Shown: positions 18,662-28,300 of the stretch, piece by piece
Layout: each line of letters starts with the position of its first letter
Position numbering within the stretch: position 1 is the first letter of the stretch
Assembly: GCF_000426545.1 (NCBI RefSeq)
Contig: NZ_KE384536.1
Location: 1 to 64,000, forward strand
Length of the DNA stretch: 64,000 bases
Origin: Paenibacillus massiliensis subsp. panacisoli DSM 21345
GTDB taxonomy: Bacteria > Bacillota > Bacilli > Paenibacillales > Paenibacillaceae
Direction of reading: 5' to 3'
Made by a program: the position numbers and the translations under genes
The notes under the pieces: generated by a model
The model's database searches: none
The model's input: only the letters and a program-made list of their open reading frames with translations
What the model was told of the DNA's origin: nothing

Positions 18662-18943
18662 TCACGAATCCTTCTTCCATATGTCATGGTACGCTGGTGT
18701 TCGCTTGAACAAAGCTTCGGCATACGGACACGATGGGACAATCTTCTTCCCCTCCTCTCGGGCCATCTGCACTACACGCTCGATCAACTCCTTACCAACA
18801 TGCTGCCCGCGCAGCTCCTCAGCCACAAAGGTATGATCGATCACAATAGAGTGTTCATCTACAGGCGCAAAGGTCACTTCGGCAACAATCTCTTCGCCAT
18901 CAATGATTACGAAGGCATGATCCTCTTTTCGAATGTCGTGCAT
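18662..18943 (-). CDS. Small GNAT-type N-acetyltransferase
   Basis: A 93-residue minimal acetyltransferase of the PF14542 (YjdJ-like) type. It begins with a beta hairpin around VIIDGEEIVAEVTF, has the acetyl-CoA loop in ELRGQHVGKELIERVV, and ends in the CPYAEALFKRTPAYHDIW segment common to these small proteins. The acceptor substrate is unknown. AGAGGAG lies about 13 bases before the ATG. It is probably co-transcribed with the epimerase downstream. Confidence 0.88.
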   Translation of the reverse strand: MHDIRKEDHAFVIIDGEEIVAEVTFAPVDEHSIVIDHTFVAEELRGQHVGKELIERVVQMAREEGKKIVPSCPYAEALFKRTPAYHDIWKKDS

Positions 18944-19060
18944 ATACCCGCTTCAGCTCCTCTTCTCTATAATTTAACGACTCGTTCATTAGTTTCCCCG
19001 AATATGAGCGAGACGAAACGTCATATGACGAGAGAGGTGACGAGCTCTTACACTAACTCC

Positions 19061-19122
19061 TATCCGGACTTTTATCCGGACTCTTATTATGGATTCTTAT
19101 TATGGATTCTTATATGGGCTCC
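19061..19122. repeat. Degenerate tandem repeat, 12-13 base units
   Basis: About five units: two of the form TATCCGGACTyT, two identical copies of TATTATGGATTCT and one partial TATATGGGCTCCT. They lie in the spacer between the acetyltransferase start and the end of the amino acid transporter operon. Confidence 0.8.
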
Positions 19123-19222
19123 TCCACTAACTATCTTCAAGCCTTCTAATTAGTCCCTCGGCCTTGAGCGAGCACTACTTGGAACCTCATACGATCATAG
19201 GATGCCGCGTTCTTCCGGTCCT

Positions 19223-19954
19223 CTACAGCACCTTGGACAAGAAGCTCTGGGTTCGCTCATGTCTAGGCTGCTCAAAGAGCATACCGGGTGGACCTTCTTC
19301 CAGAATGATGCCATCCTCCATGAAGATTACCCTGTCTCCTACCTCGCGGGCAAAGCCCATTTCATGCGTCACAATCACCATCGTCATCCCCTCTGCCGCC
19401 AATTCCTTCATCACGCCAAGCACCTCTCCCACCATCTCTGGATCAAGTGCAGAGGTCGGCTCATCGAACAGCATCACCTTGGGCTCCATGGCTAGAGCTC
19501 TAGCTATTGCCACGCGCTGGGATTGACCACCTGATAGCGAGGAAGGGTATGCATCTGCCTTGTCTGCCAATCCCACCTTGCTGAGCAGTTCCATTCCCTT
19601 CTCACGAGCCTGCTCGGCGGACCATTGACGCACTTTGAGAGGAGCGAGCGTAATGTTATCTATTACTTTCATATGTGGAAATAGATTAAAGGACTGAAAT
19701 ACCATTCCCATATCCGCGCGAATACTGGAAATCGAAATGTCAGGGTCCATCAATGAATGACCTTCTACCATTATCTCTCCGGAATCCGGGACCTCCAGCA
19801 TATTAATACAGCGAAGAAAGGTGGACTTCCCTGAGCCAGAGGGCCCGATCACGACCACAACCTCCTTGCGATGGATCACTGTATGAATGTCCCTTAGTAC
19901 AACATGAGCGCCGTACGATTTTCCCAATCCAGACACACGAATGATCGGCTCCAC
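19223..19954 (-). CDS. Amino acid ABC transporter ATP-binding protein (GlnQ type)
   Basis: A 243-residue ABC ATPase with Walker A GPSGSGKST, signature LSGGQSQR, Walker B MLFDEPTSALD and the switch His in VTHEMGF. The close match to the PAAT polar amino acid group (RDIHTVI, LRCINMLEVPDSGEI) marks it as the GlnQ/ArtM type energy module. The GTG start at 19954 is one base after the permease gene, with AAGGTG upstream inside that gene's end. It powers the permease and binding protein encoded just upstream. Confidence 0.94.
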   Translation of the reverse strand: MEPIIRVSGLGKSYGAHVVLRDIHTVIHRKEVVVVIGPSGSGKSTFLRCINMLEVPDSGEIMVEGHSLMDPDISISSIRADMGMVFQSFNLFPHMKVIDNITLAPLKVRQWSAEQAREKGMELLSKVGLADKADAYPSSLSGGQSQRVAIARALAMEPKVMLFDEPTSALDPEMVGEVLGVMKELAAEGMTMVIVTHEMGFAREVGDRVIFMEDGIILEEGPPGMLFEQPRHERTQSFLSKVL

Positions 19955-19955
19955 G

Positions 19956-20606
19956 TCACTTCACCTTCTTCTCGATATATTCAAGCAGCTTGCTTAAGGA
20001 GTATGTGAGGACAAAATAAATAAGCGATGCTGTGAGATACGGCTCCCATACTCTGTAGTACTGAGATTTCATAACGTTACTATAGAACATTAGCTCGTGC
20101 GCAGAGATGACCGCAACCAAGGAAGAGTCCTTGATCAGCACAATGAATTCATTGCCGAAGGCAGGAATCATACGCTTGATCGCTTGTGGCAGTATTACAT
20201 ATCGCATAGCCTGTCGCTGGGTCAGTCCGAGAGACAATGCCGCTTCACGCTGTCCTTTGTCAATGGATTGAATACCGGCTCTGTAGATCTCAGCTGTATA
20301 AGCAGCCGAATTCAGAGTCAGGGCCAGAACTGCCGCCACTGCGGCATTCGTAGTTCCCATGAGCATGGGCACAACCCCAAAGTGAACGAGCAGGATTTGC
20401 ACATATAGCGGCGTACCGCGAAAAAAGTTAATGTAACAGGCCATGGGTAGCCGTATATAAGCCTTGGGCGACATTTTCCCAAAGCCAATCCCCAGACCTA
20501 GCACAGCACCCATAAGAATTGAGGCCAGGGAGATGCCAATCGTCAGAATCGTTCCTTTCATTAGTAACGGAAAATAGTACACGATGATATCCCATCTAAA
20601 ATCCAT
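19956..20606 (-). CDS. Amino acid ABC transporter permease (GlnP type)
   Basis: A 216-residue permease of the His/Glu/Gln/Arg/opine group. Its first helix is near residues 13-37, and the EAA loop reads QREAALSLGLTQRQAMRYVILPQAIKRM. It forms the transmembrane channel, probably as a homodimer since only one permease gene is present. The ATG has GGAAAGGAAG upstream. It is separated from the binding-protein gene by 282 bases carrying a hairpin, so expression of the lipoprotein may exceed that of the membrane parts. Confidence 0.93.
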   Translation of the reverse strand: MDFRWDIIVYYFPLLMKGTILTIGISLASILMGAVLGLGIGFGKMSPKAYIRLPMACYINFFRGTPLYVQILLVHFGVVPMLMGTTNAAVAAVLALTLNSAAYTAEIYRAGIQSIDKGQREAALSLGLTQRQAMRYVILPQAIKRMIPAFGNEFIVLIKDSSLVAVISAHELMFYSNVMKSQYYRVWEPYLTASLIYFVLTYSLSKLLEYIEKKVK

Positions 20607-20703
20607 GTCGTTCTTCCTTTCCTGTTCCTTAGGTAGCTACCTTGCATCAGCACACCTGTACTTACCACTAAGGCGTTCGGCTGATCCCACCGGATACTGA
20701 CAA

Positions 20704-20741
20704 AGAAGGCATGCGCCTGCCAGAGCAAACACATGCCTTCT
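20704..20741 (-). terminator. Intercistronic stem-loop, possible attenuator
   Basis: AGAAGGCATG and CATGCCTTCT form a ten-base perfect inverted repeat around an 18-base loop, in the gap between binding-protein and permease genes. Only a short T run follows on the minus strand, which suits partial termination or 3' end protection of the lipoprotein message. Confidence 0.5.
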
Positions 20742-20888
20742 CTTGCGAGATTCAATACTAGATCCCGTGCGTCTACGCCATCTCCATGCCCACAATTCTG
20801 CATAGCGAAGACGCATATGAAGCAGTGAGGAGCCTTCCATTCATACTAGGCCCAATTCCGCACTTCGTGGCCGCCGTACGTACAATTG

Positions 20889-21728
20889 CTATTTGGCCAT
20901 CTCAGCTTTAAGACTGGTTAGATCTGGCTTTTTGCCGAACCACTTCTCATAGATCTCCTCATAGGCTCCATTATCAATTACAGCCTTCACTGCAGGATCA
21001 AGCTTCGCCTTCAACTCACTGCCCTTTGGCATCAGGAAAGCATAATACTCAGGCTGGAACGCTTCACTATCTGTAATGCCTACAAGCTTGCTGTCTGGAT
21101 TGTTCTTAATGTACTCCTGAATGATGGCATTGTCGGCTACGACTGCGTCGGCCCCACCTTTATCAAGCTCCATGAACGCCAATGTATTACTATCGAACTT
21201 CTTGAGCTTAGGATTGCTGGCTCCCATCAGCTCTGACATGATTGTGTCAGCGGTCGTAGCCGCCTGAACAGCAACTTGCTTGTCAGCCAGGTCTGCTGCA
21301 CTCTGAATATCACTGCCTTCCTTCACAACAATCATATTAGCTGATTCGTAGTAGGGAAGGGAGAAATCATAGCTCTCCTTCCGCTCTTCGGTGACAGAAA
21401 TCGCCGAAATCCCTGCCTGATATTCGCTACCCTGCTTGACGCTCAGCAGCATCGTGTCCCAGCCGACATTTTCGACCTCATAGTCAATACCGGCTTCCTT
21501 CATCACAGCGTCCAGAAAATCAATATCAAAGCCTGTAACCTGGTCCCGATCCATGAATTCCATAGGCGCATAGGATGCATCTGTAGCGATCTTGATCGGT
21601 CCATTTCCCCCGGAAGCTGTCTCTCCACCTGTAGCTGGTGTCGGCTCACTCACTGCTGGTGGCTGTCCACATGCAGCTAGTAGAACCAAAATTAATGTCA
21701 TTAAACTTAACAAATAAATCTTTTTCAA
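20889..21728 (-). CDS. Amino acid-binding lipoprotein (ABC importer, family 3)
   Basis: A 279-residue solute-binding protein. A lipoprotein signal ends in LLAAC with Cys20 lipidated; a Pro/Thr/Gly linker follows. The family 3 pattern is clear: KIATDASYAPMEF, TGFDIDFLDAVMKEAG, AISVTEERKESYDFSLPYYE, ADAVVADN. The specificity (for instance glutamine, arginine or cystine) is not resolved. I chose the TTG at 21728 because GGGGG lies eight bases upstream; another TTG at 21734 is too close to that site. It is the first gene of the importer operon and diverges from the ligase gene. Confidence 0.92.
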   Translation of the reverse strand: MKKIYLLSLMTLILVLLAACGQPPAVSEPTPATGGETASGGNGPIKIATDASYAPMEFMDRDQVTGFDIDFLDAVMKEAGIDYEVENVGWDTMLLSVKQGSEYQAGISAISVTEERKESYDFSLPYYESANMIVVKEGSDIQSAADLADKQVAVQAATTADTIMSELMGASNPKLKKFDSNTLAFMELDKGGADAVVADNAIIQEYIKNNPDSKLVGITDSEAFQPEYYAFLMPKGSELKAKLDPAVKAVIDNGAYEEIYEKWFGKKPDLTSLKAEMAK

Positions 21729-21988
21729 TACCAAAACCCCCTACTAATTCATTGGTATATGTCTCGAAAAGTAACAATTTACTGTGATTCTATCAGGATT
21801 CCAAATAAACCTCAATGATTTTTATAATTTTATGTAATAATATATGACATATTTACATTCCTATATTGGAAATCAGGCGATGACAGTATGCACACCATTT
21901 GTCACGTGTCGGTTCATAAGTGCTTGTTATTGCACAGCTAATTGGGAATCCTAATGATATTGCTGTATAAGCTTCTACGGCGGAATAT

Positions 21989-22954
21989 ATGAAAGACAGG
22001 AGAAATGCAAATTTGAAGCCTATTATTCCTTTTGAACCCGTCCGAATTGATCAGATCCCTGTCGGGCCCTCATGGATTGCCCAGGTCAAATGGGACGGGG
22101 TACGAATGTTGAGCTATTATGACGGGACCAAGGTACGGCTGGTGAATCGGCGGTTGCATGATCGAACTGCACGATACCCGGAGCTCCAGCACTTGAACGA
22201 ACATTGCCATGCAACTTCCTTCATACTTGACGGTGAACTGGTTGCTTTCCAGGATGGCAAGCCATCCTTCTATGAGATTATGAAACGCGACAGCCTCCGC
22301 AGTAGCCGCTCCATTCAGCACGCTGCCACGCAGATTCCAATCGTATATATGGTCTTCGACATTCTTTTCGCTAACGATCAATGGGTGACCGAGCTCCCGC
22401 TAATAGAACGCCAGCAGCTTCTATCAGATCTAATTAGACCACAGCCGTATCTACATCTGGTCGAGAACTTTCCGGATGGACAAGCCTTATTCAGGGCTAT
22501 ATCCAACCAGGGAATGGAGGGTGTCATCCTGAAGAGAGTGGATAGCAAATACCTGATTCAGGGGAAGGACAATCGTTGGCAAAAGCATAAGATAAGCCGA
22601 GATATATATGCACTGATTGGTGGGGTCACCTACCGGGATAAGGTAGTAAATTCCTTATTGCTCGGGCTGATGAATACGGATGGAACTCTGGAGTATATCG
22701 GGCACGCTGGTACGGGAAAATGGGGGGCGGCTGATTGGCGCAGCCTCACGGCAGAGGTCCAGAAGTCAGTGGTAGAAGCGTGTCCATTCCGCGCGACTCC
22801 CCCACTGCTGCGTGATACCCAGTGGCTGCACCCTCAGTACGTCGTGAAGGTAAGCTTCCTGGAATGGACACCAGGAGGGACAATGCGCCATCCTGTCATA
22901 GAGGGCTTGGCACCTCATGTCCCTGCCCAGGATTGTACTTTACAGCAAGAGTGA
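21989..22954 (+). CDS. Stand-alone ATP-dependent DNA ligase
   Basis: A 321-residue ligase. Motif I is VKWDGVR, with adenylated Lys34; later motifs are visible as LDGELVAF, IVYMVFDIL, EGVILKR and WQKHK. An OB-fold follows to the C terminus. It resembles the ligase domain of LigD or LigC without polymerase, nuclease or Ku parts, none of which are nearby. Its probable role is repair end joining or spore DNA repair. The start is uncertain: ATG at 21989 has a weak site, whereas a TTG at 22013 has AGGAG nine bases upstream. The gene is divergent from the amino acid importer and ends before a strong terminator. Confidence 0.88.
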   Translation: MKDRRNANLKPIIPFEPVRIDQIPVGPSWIAQVKWDGVRMLSYYDGTKVRLVNRRLHDRTARYPELQHLNEHCHATSFILDGELVAFQDGKPSFYEIMKRDSLRSSRSIQHAATQIPIVYMVFDILFANDQWVTELPLIERQQLLSDLIRPQPYLHLVENFPDGQALFRAISNQGMEGVILKRVDSKYLIQGKDNRWQKHKISRDIYALIGGVTYRDKVVNSLLLGLMNTDGTLEYIGHAGTGKWGAADWRSLTAEVQKSVVEACPFRATPPLLRDTQWLHPQYVVKVSFLEWTPGGTMRHPVIEGLAPHVPAQDCTLQQE

Positions 22955-23079
22955 GTGGTAAGCGGAAGGACCGATTGATAACGATAGATCACCAAAATGA
23001 GAATATATGTTCCCAAATTAGATTGACATATATCCCAAAAGAAGGTATAGTTAACTACAAATTCATAGGTGATGCGGGC

Positions 23080-23133
23080 GAAGCACCCCGCAAGTGAGGC
23101 TATTAGCCATACTTGCGGGGTGCTTCTTTTATT
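23080..23133 (+). terminator. Rho-independent terminator of the ligase gene
   Basis: A perfect 16-base stem, GAAGCACCCCGCAAGT (23080-23095) with ACTTGCGGGGTGCTTC (23111-23126), is followed by TTTTATTT. Confidence 0.92.
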
Positions 23134-23217
23134 TGTTGTACGAGAGAGGAGAATGCACTCAACTAACGTAACGCCTCATCCCGGACACCTATACTAATTC
23201 AGACAGGAGTGTTGTTC

Positions 23218-24021
23218 ATGAAACCTATTTCGACCAAGAAGAACGTTCACCCATTATCTTCGGCATTCACCCGTACACTATGGAAGCCCTTTATCGTGTT
23301 CTTGTGCTGCACGGCTCTGCTCTTAGTGCCAAGTCAATCTCAGGCCAGTGAGGCCGCCAGCTCAATCGGGGCAGTCTATGATCAAATGACCACGCTTGAA
23401 TCCGTCATCACATTGGAGGGTCAACGCATCCGTAGCCTCAGCAAGAGCAACAACGATAAGATGAAGTCCATCAAGAGCAGAATTAGTGCGATTGATGCTG
23501 CCTTGTTGAAGTCACTTAAGCTGAAGGTTGACCAGACACAGAAGAAGCACACTCCTTTGCTGACGCAATATTCAGAGCTGAATAAGCTACTCGCCGACGC
23601 CCGCAAGCGCAAGGACAAGAAGAATGTGGATCTGTTGGTATTGAAACAAGGCTCGCTTAAGCCTTCTGTTACAGCAGCTCGTGCGGACATCGCTTCTCAG
23701 AAAAAGGCACTTGCAGACGCCAAAAAAACGGCCACTGCGAAGGCAGCGGCCGTCAAGGAAGCCCTTGTTCCTGTACAAGCTATCAAGAAGCAAATCACAG
23801 CGGAGAACAAACAAATTGCCTCCGTTAAGAAGAGCCGCACAGCAGCACACAAACGGTATAGGGCAAGTATCAAAAACGGAAATTCCATCCTTGCGCTCGC
23901 TGAGCTTACCCGCGTCTATCAATTGCTCGGCAATGTACATGCCTCTCAGCAAAAGGTAGAAGAATGGGAGCGTCAAATATCTCTGGCCCTGCAGCGCGCA
24001 GAAGCCAAGCTCCCCAAATAA
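23218..24021 (+). CDS. Secreted coiled-coil protein of unknown function
   Basis: A 267-residue protein with a clear signal peptide (hydrophobic core about 24-40, cleavage near SQSQA-SEA at 44). The rest is almost entirely helical, charged and Lys/Ala-rich with long heptad patterns, so an extended coiled coil is likely. No enzyme motif is seen. The ATG at 23218 is preferred, with AGGAG eight bases upstream. It is probably secreted or wall-associated. It sits alone between the ligase terminator and the convergent pyrophosphatase gene. Confidence 0.8.
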   Translation: MKPISTKKNVHPLSSAFTRTLWKPFIVFLCCTALLLVPSQSQASEAASSIGAVYDQMTTLESVITLEGQRIRSLSKSNNDKMKSIKSRISAIDAALLKSLKLKVDQTQKKHTPLLTQYSELNKLLADARKRKDKKNVDLLVLKQGSLKPSVTAARADIASQKKALADAKKTATAKAAAVKEALVPVQAIKKQITAENKQIASVKKSRTAAHKRYRASIKNGNSILALAELTRVYQLLGNVHASQQKVEEWERQISLALQRAEAKLPK

Positions 24022-24027
24022 CAGTGC

Positions 24028-24960
24028 TTACAGTGCGTTAAATGTGTCTGTCAGTACAGGTACGATTTGTGACTTTCTGGATACTACACCCTTCAATAGC
24101 GCCTTGTTGCCATCCAGCTTGACATTGTATGCCTGTTCAACCGCCTGAGCCTTGTTGCCGAGTGCAATACCCACAGAATCACTATTAACAATATCGGTTA
24201 CAACAAACAGGAACAGATCCAGGCCCTTATCCGCAATCGTCTTATTCAGTGCAACTTCAAGCTCAGCCTGACGGGACAGCACATCATTCACATCAACTGC
24301 ATTGACTTGGGCAATTTCAACCTTGCTACCGTTCAGTTGGAATTCCTTTGCATCGAGACTGATCAGTTGCTCGATGGTGTGCTGACTCAGATCAGCTCCT
24401 GCCTTCAGCATGTCGAAGCCATAGCTCTCAGCATCTACGCCAGCAATCTCAGCCAGCTCACGCGCTGCAGCTACATCTTCTTCTGTGCAGGTAGGAGATT
24501 TGAATAGCAGGGAATCCGAAATAATTGCAGACAGCATGAGTCCAGCGATATCTTTAGGAATCTCTACCCCATTCTCCTTATAGATCTTCTTAAGAATTGT
24601 CGCTGTGCAACCTACTGGCTCAGCGCGATAATACAACGGATAGCTCGTCTCAAAATTCGCAATACGATGATGGTCGATAACCTCAACCACACGCACCTCT
24701 TGAATATCATCAGCACTTTGCTGGCGTTCATTATGATCTACTAGAATAACTGTCTCGGCCTCAGCAGCCACCTTCTCAACGTAACGTGGTGCCGGGGTCT
24801 TGAAATAATCCAAAGCAAATTGAGTCTCTCCGCTTACTTCACCCAGACGAACTGCCTCAGCATCTACACCAAGCTTTTGTTTCAAGAAAGCATATGCAAT
24901 CGCAGAAGTAATCGTATCCGTATCCGGGTTTTTATGACCAAAGACCAGTGTTTTTGCCAT
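24028..24960 (-). CDS. ppaC: Manganese-dependent inorganic pyrophosphatase PpaC
   Basis: A 310-residue family II pyrophosphatase that hydrolyses PPi to phosphate and drives biosynthesis. DHH-family metal motifs are plain: FGHKNPDTDT (residues 6-15), LVDHNERQQ and VEVIDHHRIANF. The C-terminal DHHA2 domain ends with SRKSQIVPVLTDTF, containing the substrate-binding Arg and Lys. The start at 24960 has AAGGAG nine bases upstream; the frame continues 64 codons further but that part is not related to the family. A TGA-extended TATAAT at 25016-25021 is its likely -10. Confidence 0.96.
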   Translation of the reverse strand: MAKTLVFGHKNPDTDTITSAIAYAFLKQKLGVDAEAVRLGEVSGETQFALDYFKTPAPRYVEKVAAEAETVILVDHNERQQSADDIQEVRVVEVIDHHRIANFETSYPLYYRAEPVGCTATILKKIYKENGVEIPKDIAGLMLSAIISDSLLFKSPTCTEEDVAAARELAEIAGVDAESYGFDMLKAGADLSQHTIEQLISLDAKEFQLNGSKVEIAQVNAVDVNDVLSRQAELEVALNKTIADKGLDLFLFVVTDIVNSDSVGIALGNKAQAVEQAYNVKLDGNKALLKGVVSRKSQIVPVLTDTFNAL

Positions 24961-25145
24961 CGTAATCGACTCCTTAATCAAGGTTGATTTTACTATAGTC
25001 AACAATTCCAATGCGATTATATCATTAATCTCCCATGCTGTGCATCCGCAATCTTGCATAACTATCATTTTTTGAGTGCAGTGACTAAGGTAGATTCTCT
25101 GTAAAAAGCCTGACAAAACCTGATGAATCATGGGTTTATTTGTTA

Positions 25146-25352
25146 TTGACAACCTTTATTTTCTAAAAATATTAAATTCATATAGAAAAATCTGCTAGTC
25201 ATATGGTAACATATCCCTCAAAACTACATACTCAACCATTCTACGAATCATATTCCAATATGGGAGGGGGCCTGCAGGCAACGAAGGATGTTGCCAAGCC
25301 AAATCTGATAGACAAATCAATAGACTATAATCTTGTGAAAAGAGGGGAAGCT
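25146..25352 (+). promoter_or_regulatory. Promoter and long structured leader of the surface protease gene
   Basis: A perfect -35 TTGACA (25146-25151) with TATTAA 18 bases later (25170-25175) predicts a leader of about 170 bases before the TTG start at 25353. The leader contains a CCTGCAGG palindrome (25271-25278) and a GGCAAC/GTTGCC hairpin (25277-25295) flanked by GGGGGCC and AAGCC. It matches no riboswitch class I can recall. Confidence 0.5.
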
Positions 25353-28300
25353 TTGAAAACACGTACATTGCTGCATAAAGTAACTACTGTTTCTTCCATC
25401 TTCGCTCTGGCAGCGAGCTTACTAGCTCCTTCAGCCAGTCTAGCTTCGCCTGATATCAGCCAACAGATTCTTTCTGAGCTGACCAACGAGGTGTTGCAGG
25501 AGCCTACCTACATCTCTCCTAATCTTGACACTTCCTCTTCCAAGGATGTTCGAGTCATTGTCCAACTCAGCAGCGACCCTGTAGCTGTTGAGAGATTTAG
25601 CGCAGGCAGCCTCCGTGCCTTCTCGACGCGCTCTGCTGAATCCTCCATCAAGAGCGAGCAGACGTCTTTCGAAGAGCTTGCCAGAAAACAAGGCATTTCT
25701 CTCCAGGTTAATTACCGCTACAACACGGTTCTGAATGGCATGGAGGTTACGGTTGCAGCCGACAAAATACCGGCTCTCGCCAAGCTTCCTGGCGTTAAAT
25801 CCGTTCATGAGAACCAGACCTATTTTACAATCCCAGTTCAAGATCCTTCCACAGTGGCAGATGATACCTATGAAGTGAAATTTGATAACGCCCCACTGGA
25901 TCTAATTGGCGCTCCTGAGGCCTGGAGCAAAGGCTTCACAGGCAAAGGACTCAAAGTAGGCGTCATTGATACCGGTGTCGATTACAATCACCCTGACCTG
26001 AAGGATGCTTATAAAGGCGGCTACGATTCCTTTGAGCAGGACAATGATCCTTATGAGGAGCCTCCTGTCAGCATTGATGAAGACCCATACGGAACAGGCT
26101 TTGCCGGAACATCTCACGGAACGCATGTAGCAGGTACTATTGTTGGCCAAGCCAAAAATACGACCTCTGATATCGTTCAAAAAGGGGTCGCCTATGATGC
26201 AGATCTGTATGCCTATAAGGTGCTTGGGCGGAATCCTGCAACTGGGCGCTCATCCGGCTCATCTGCACAGGTGATTGATGGAATCGAGCGTGCGGTCAAG
26301 GATGGCATGGATGTAATCAACCTGTCCCTGGGCTCCGATCAGGAGAAGGACCCGAATTCACCAGACTCCATTGCAATCAATAATGCAGTACTGTCTGGTG
26401 TTGTGGCAGTTATCGCGAGCGGTAACGCTGCTGATTCTGGCCCTTACTACTACTCAATGGGCTCACCAGCTTCTGCACAATTAGCGATCTCCGTTGGAGC
26501 GACAACGATCCCTGGTCGCCTGTACACAGCTGCGGGTACCGTATCCCAAGCCACATACGAGTCTGTCGACCCTAATGGCAGCGTTACTGCGGATACTTAC
26601 GATTTTTATGATTACCAGCTTATGGGCTGGAGAACAGGCGATGATGACTTTGCCTCTATCCTTGGCACACACCCTATTGAGGTTGTCTATGCTGATCTTG
26701 GTCAAGTAGATGATTATGTGGGTAAAGATGTGACTGGAAAGATCGTACTGCTCTCCCGAGGAAGTCTTGCATTCGTAGATAAGATCGAGATTGCCAAAGA
26801 GCAAGGGGCGCTCGCTGCAATCATTTTCAACGGCAATACCAGCCCTAGCGACCCTAACAGTGCCGATCTGTCCGATAGCGTGGCACAGCGTGACGGCTAC
26901 ATCAACACCAGTCTTGGCGATAGCCTTGGCTTCATTCCGACATTTGACATGAAAGGTAGAGAAGGACGAGCATGGGCTCGCAGTATTGTCGAGAATCCTG
27001 ACAAGCTCCACTTCATTACATTTGACCAGGAGTATCCTCAAATTGATGTTCCCGGTGATCGCATGGCATCCTTCAGTTCTCGCGGACCAAATAGCGATGA
27101 TCTGCTGGGCATCAAGCCAGATGTATCCGCACCAGGTGTCAACATCATGTCCACTTGGCCGAAATACGGAAAGTTCGATCCAGATGCCTCCTATGCCGAA
27201 GCATACAATCGCAGCAACGGTACAAGTATGGCGTCCCCGCATGTAGCAGGTCTGGCTCTGCTCTTGAAGCAGCAGCACCCGGATTGGACACCATTTGACG
27301 TCAGAGCAGCTCTTGCCAATACTGCAGACTCTCTGTTCAACGAATCAGGTAAGCTTTATGATGCTTACTCCCAAGGGGCAGGCAGAGTCAATGTGGATCA
27401 TGCCACAGATACTCCAGCTCTGCTGCAAACTGTAGAGCAACTGACTATTTTGGACAAAGATCTGACCTATCGAGATGTGATCAATTATGGCTCATCGGCC
27501 AGCTTCGGCGTCCTGCCGGCTGGAAGTGAAGCGAAGCAAATTCAGCTTCAGCTGAAAAACGTATCCTCCAGCTCCGTACGCTATCAAGCTAGCGTAGAAT
27601 TGCATGCTGATGTGACCTCCGATCCTACAAATCCGATCTCTACACCGAGCCCTAGCAATCTTCGTGTAGAATTACAGGGTGTTGGCGACGGCGGTGCTAT
27701 CAGTGCTGATGCAGGAAAAAGCCAACCATTCTTCCTGTCAGTACAGCCTGTTGAAGGTGCTGTAGACGGAGTCTATGAGGGTAAAGTTGTACTGGAAAGC
27801 ACAGGACGCCCAACACTCCATCTGCCATTCACTGTGCATGTCGGCGAGAAGGCCCCTGCTACCGGATTCGGTCTGCAAGAAATGCAACTATCCAATCCAA
27901 TTATTACACCTAACCGGGGCGGCATTAAGGCCACGACGGATGTAACATTCCGTCTGACGGCTGAGAATACAGACTACATCGAGCTTCAAGTATATGGTGT
28001 GAATGACCAACTCATTGGTATTGTTGATAATATTTATACCGAGGAAGGCTTCCTGGAGCCAGGGGACTATGCATTCGAGAACTACGGCGGAACTTACTTC
28101 GCTGTTGACGAAGCAGGGAGCCCTCAAAGGGATGCGAACGGCAATCTGATTACACGCCAGTTGACTGCCGGAACCTACAAGCTAACCTTGATTGCTCCAC
28201 AGCTTGATGCAAATGGCAACTTTAAGTACAACGCTGATGGACTCATGACATACTATGCCTCCAAGGCTCTGCGAGTTGATACATCACGTAAGAGTAGCAG

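Noticed and set aside
25240..25330. c-di-GMP or other known riboswitch in the protease leader
   Set aside because: The hairpin is real, but the conserved cores of the c-di-GMP-I, c-di-AMP and cobalamin classes are not present as far as I can see.
25203..25352. Coding extension of the surface protease
   Set aside because: No ribosome site precedes 25203, whereas the TTG at 25353 gives a textbook signal peptide with a good site.
26481..27278. Long open frame opposite the protease gene
   Set aside because: It is antisense to the highly conserved S8 catalytic domain and its translation resembles no protein; the same applies to 39082-40035 opposite abfA and 42737-43657 opposite the sugar-binding protein.
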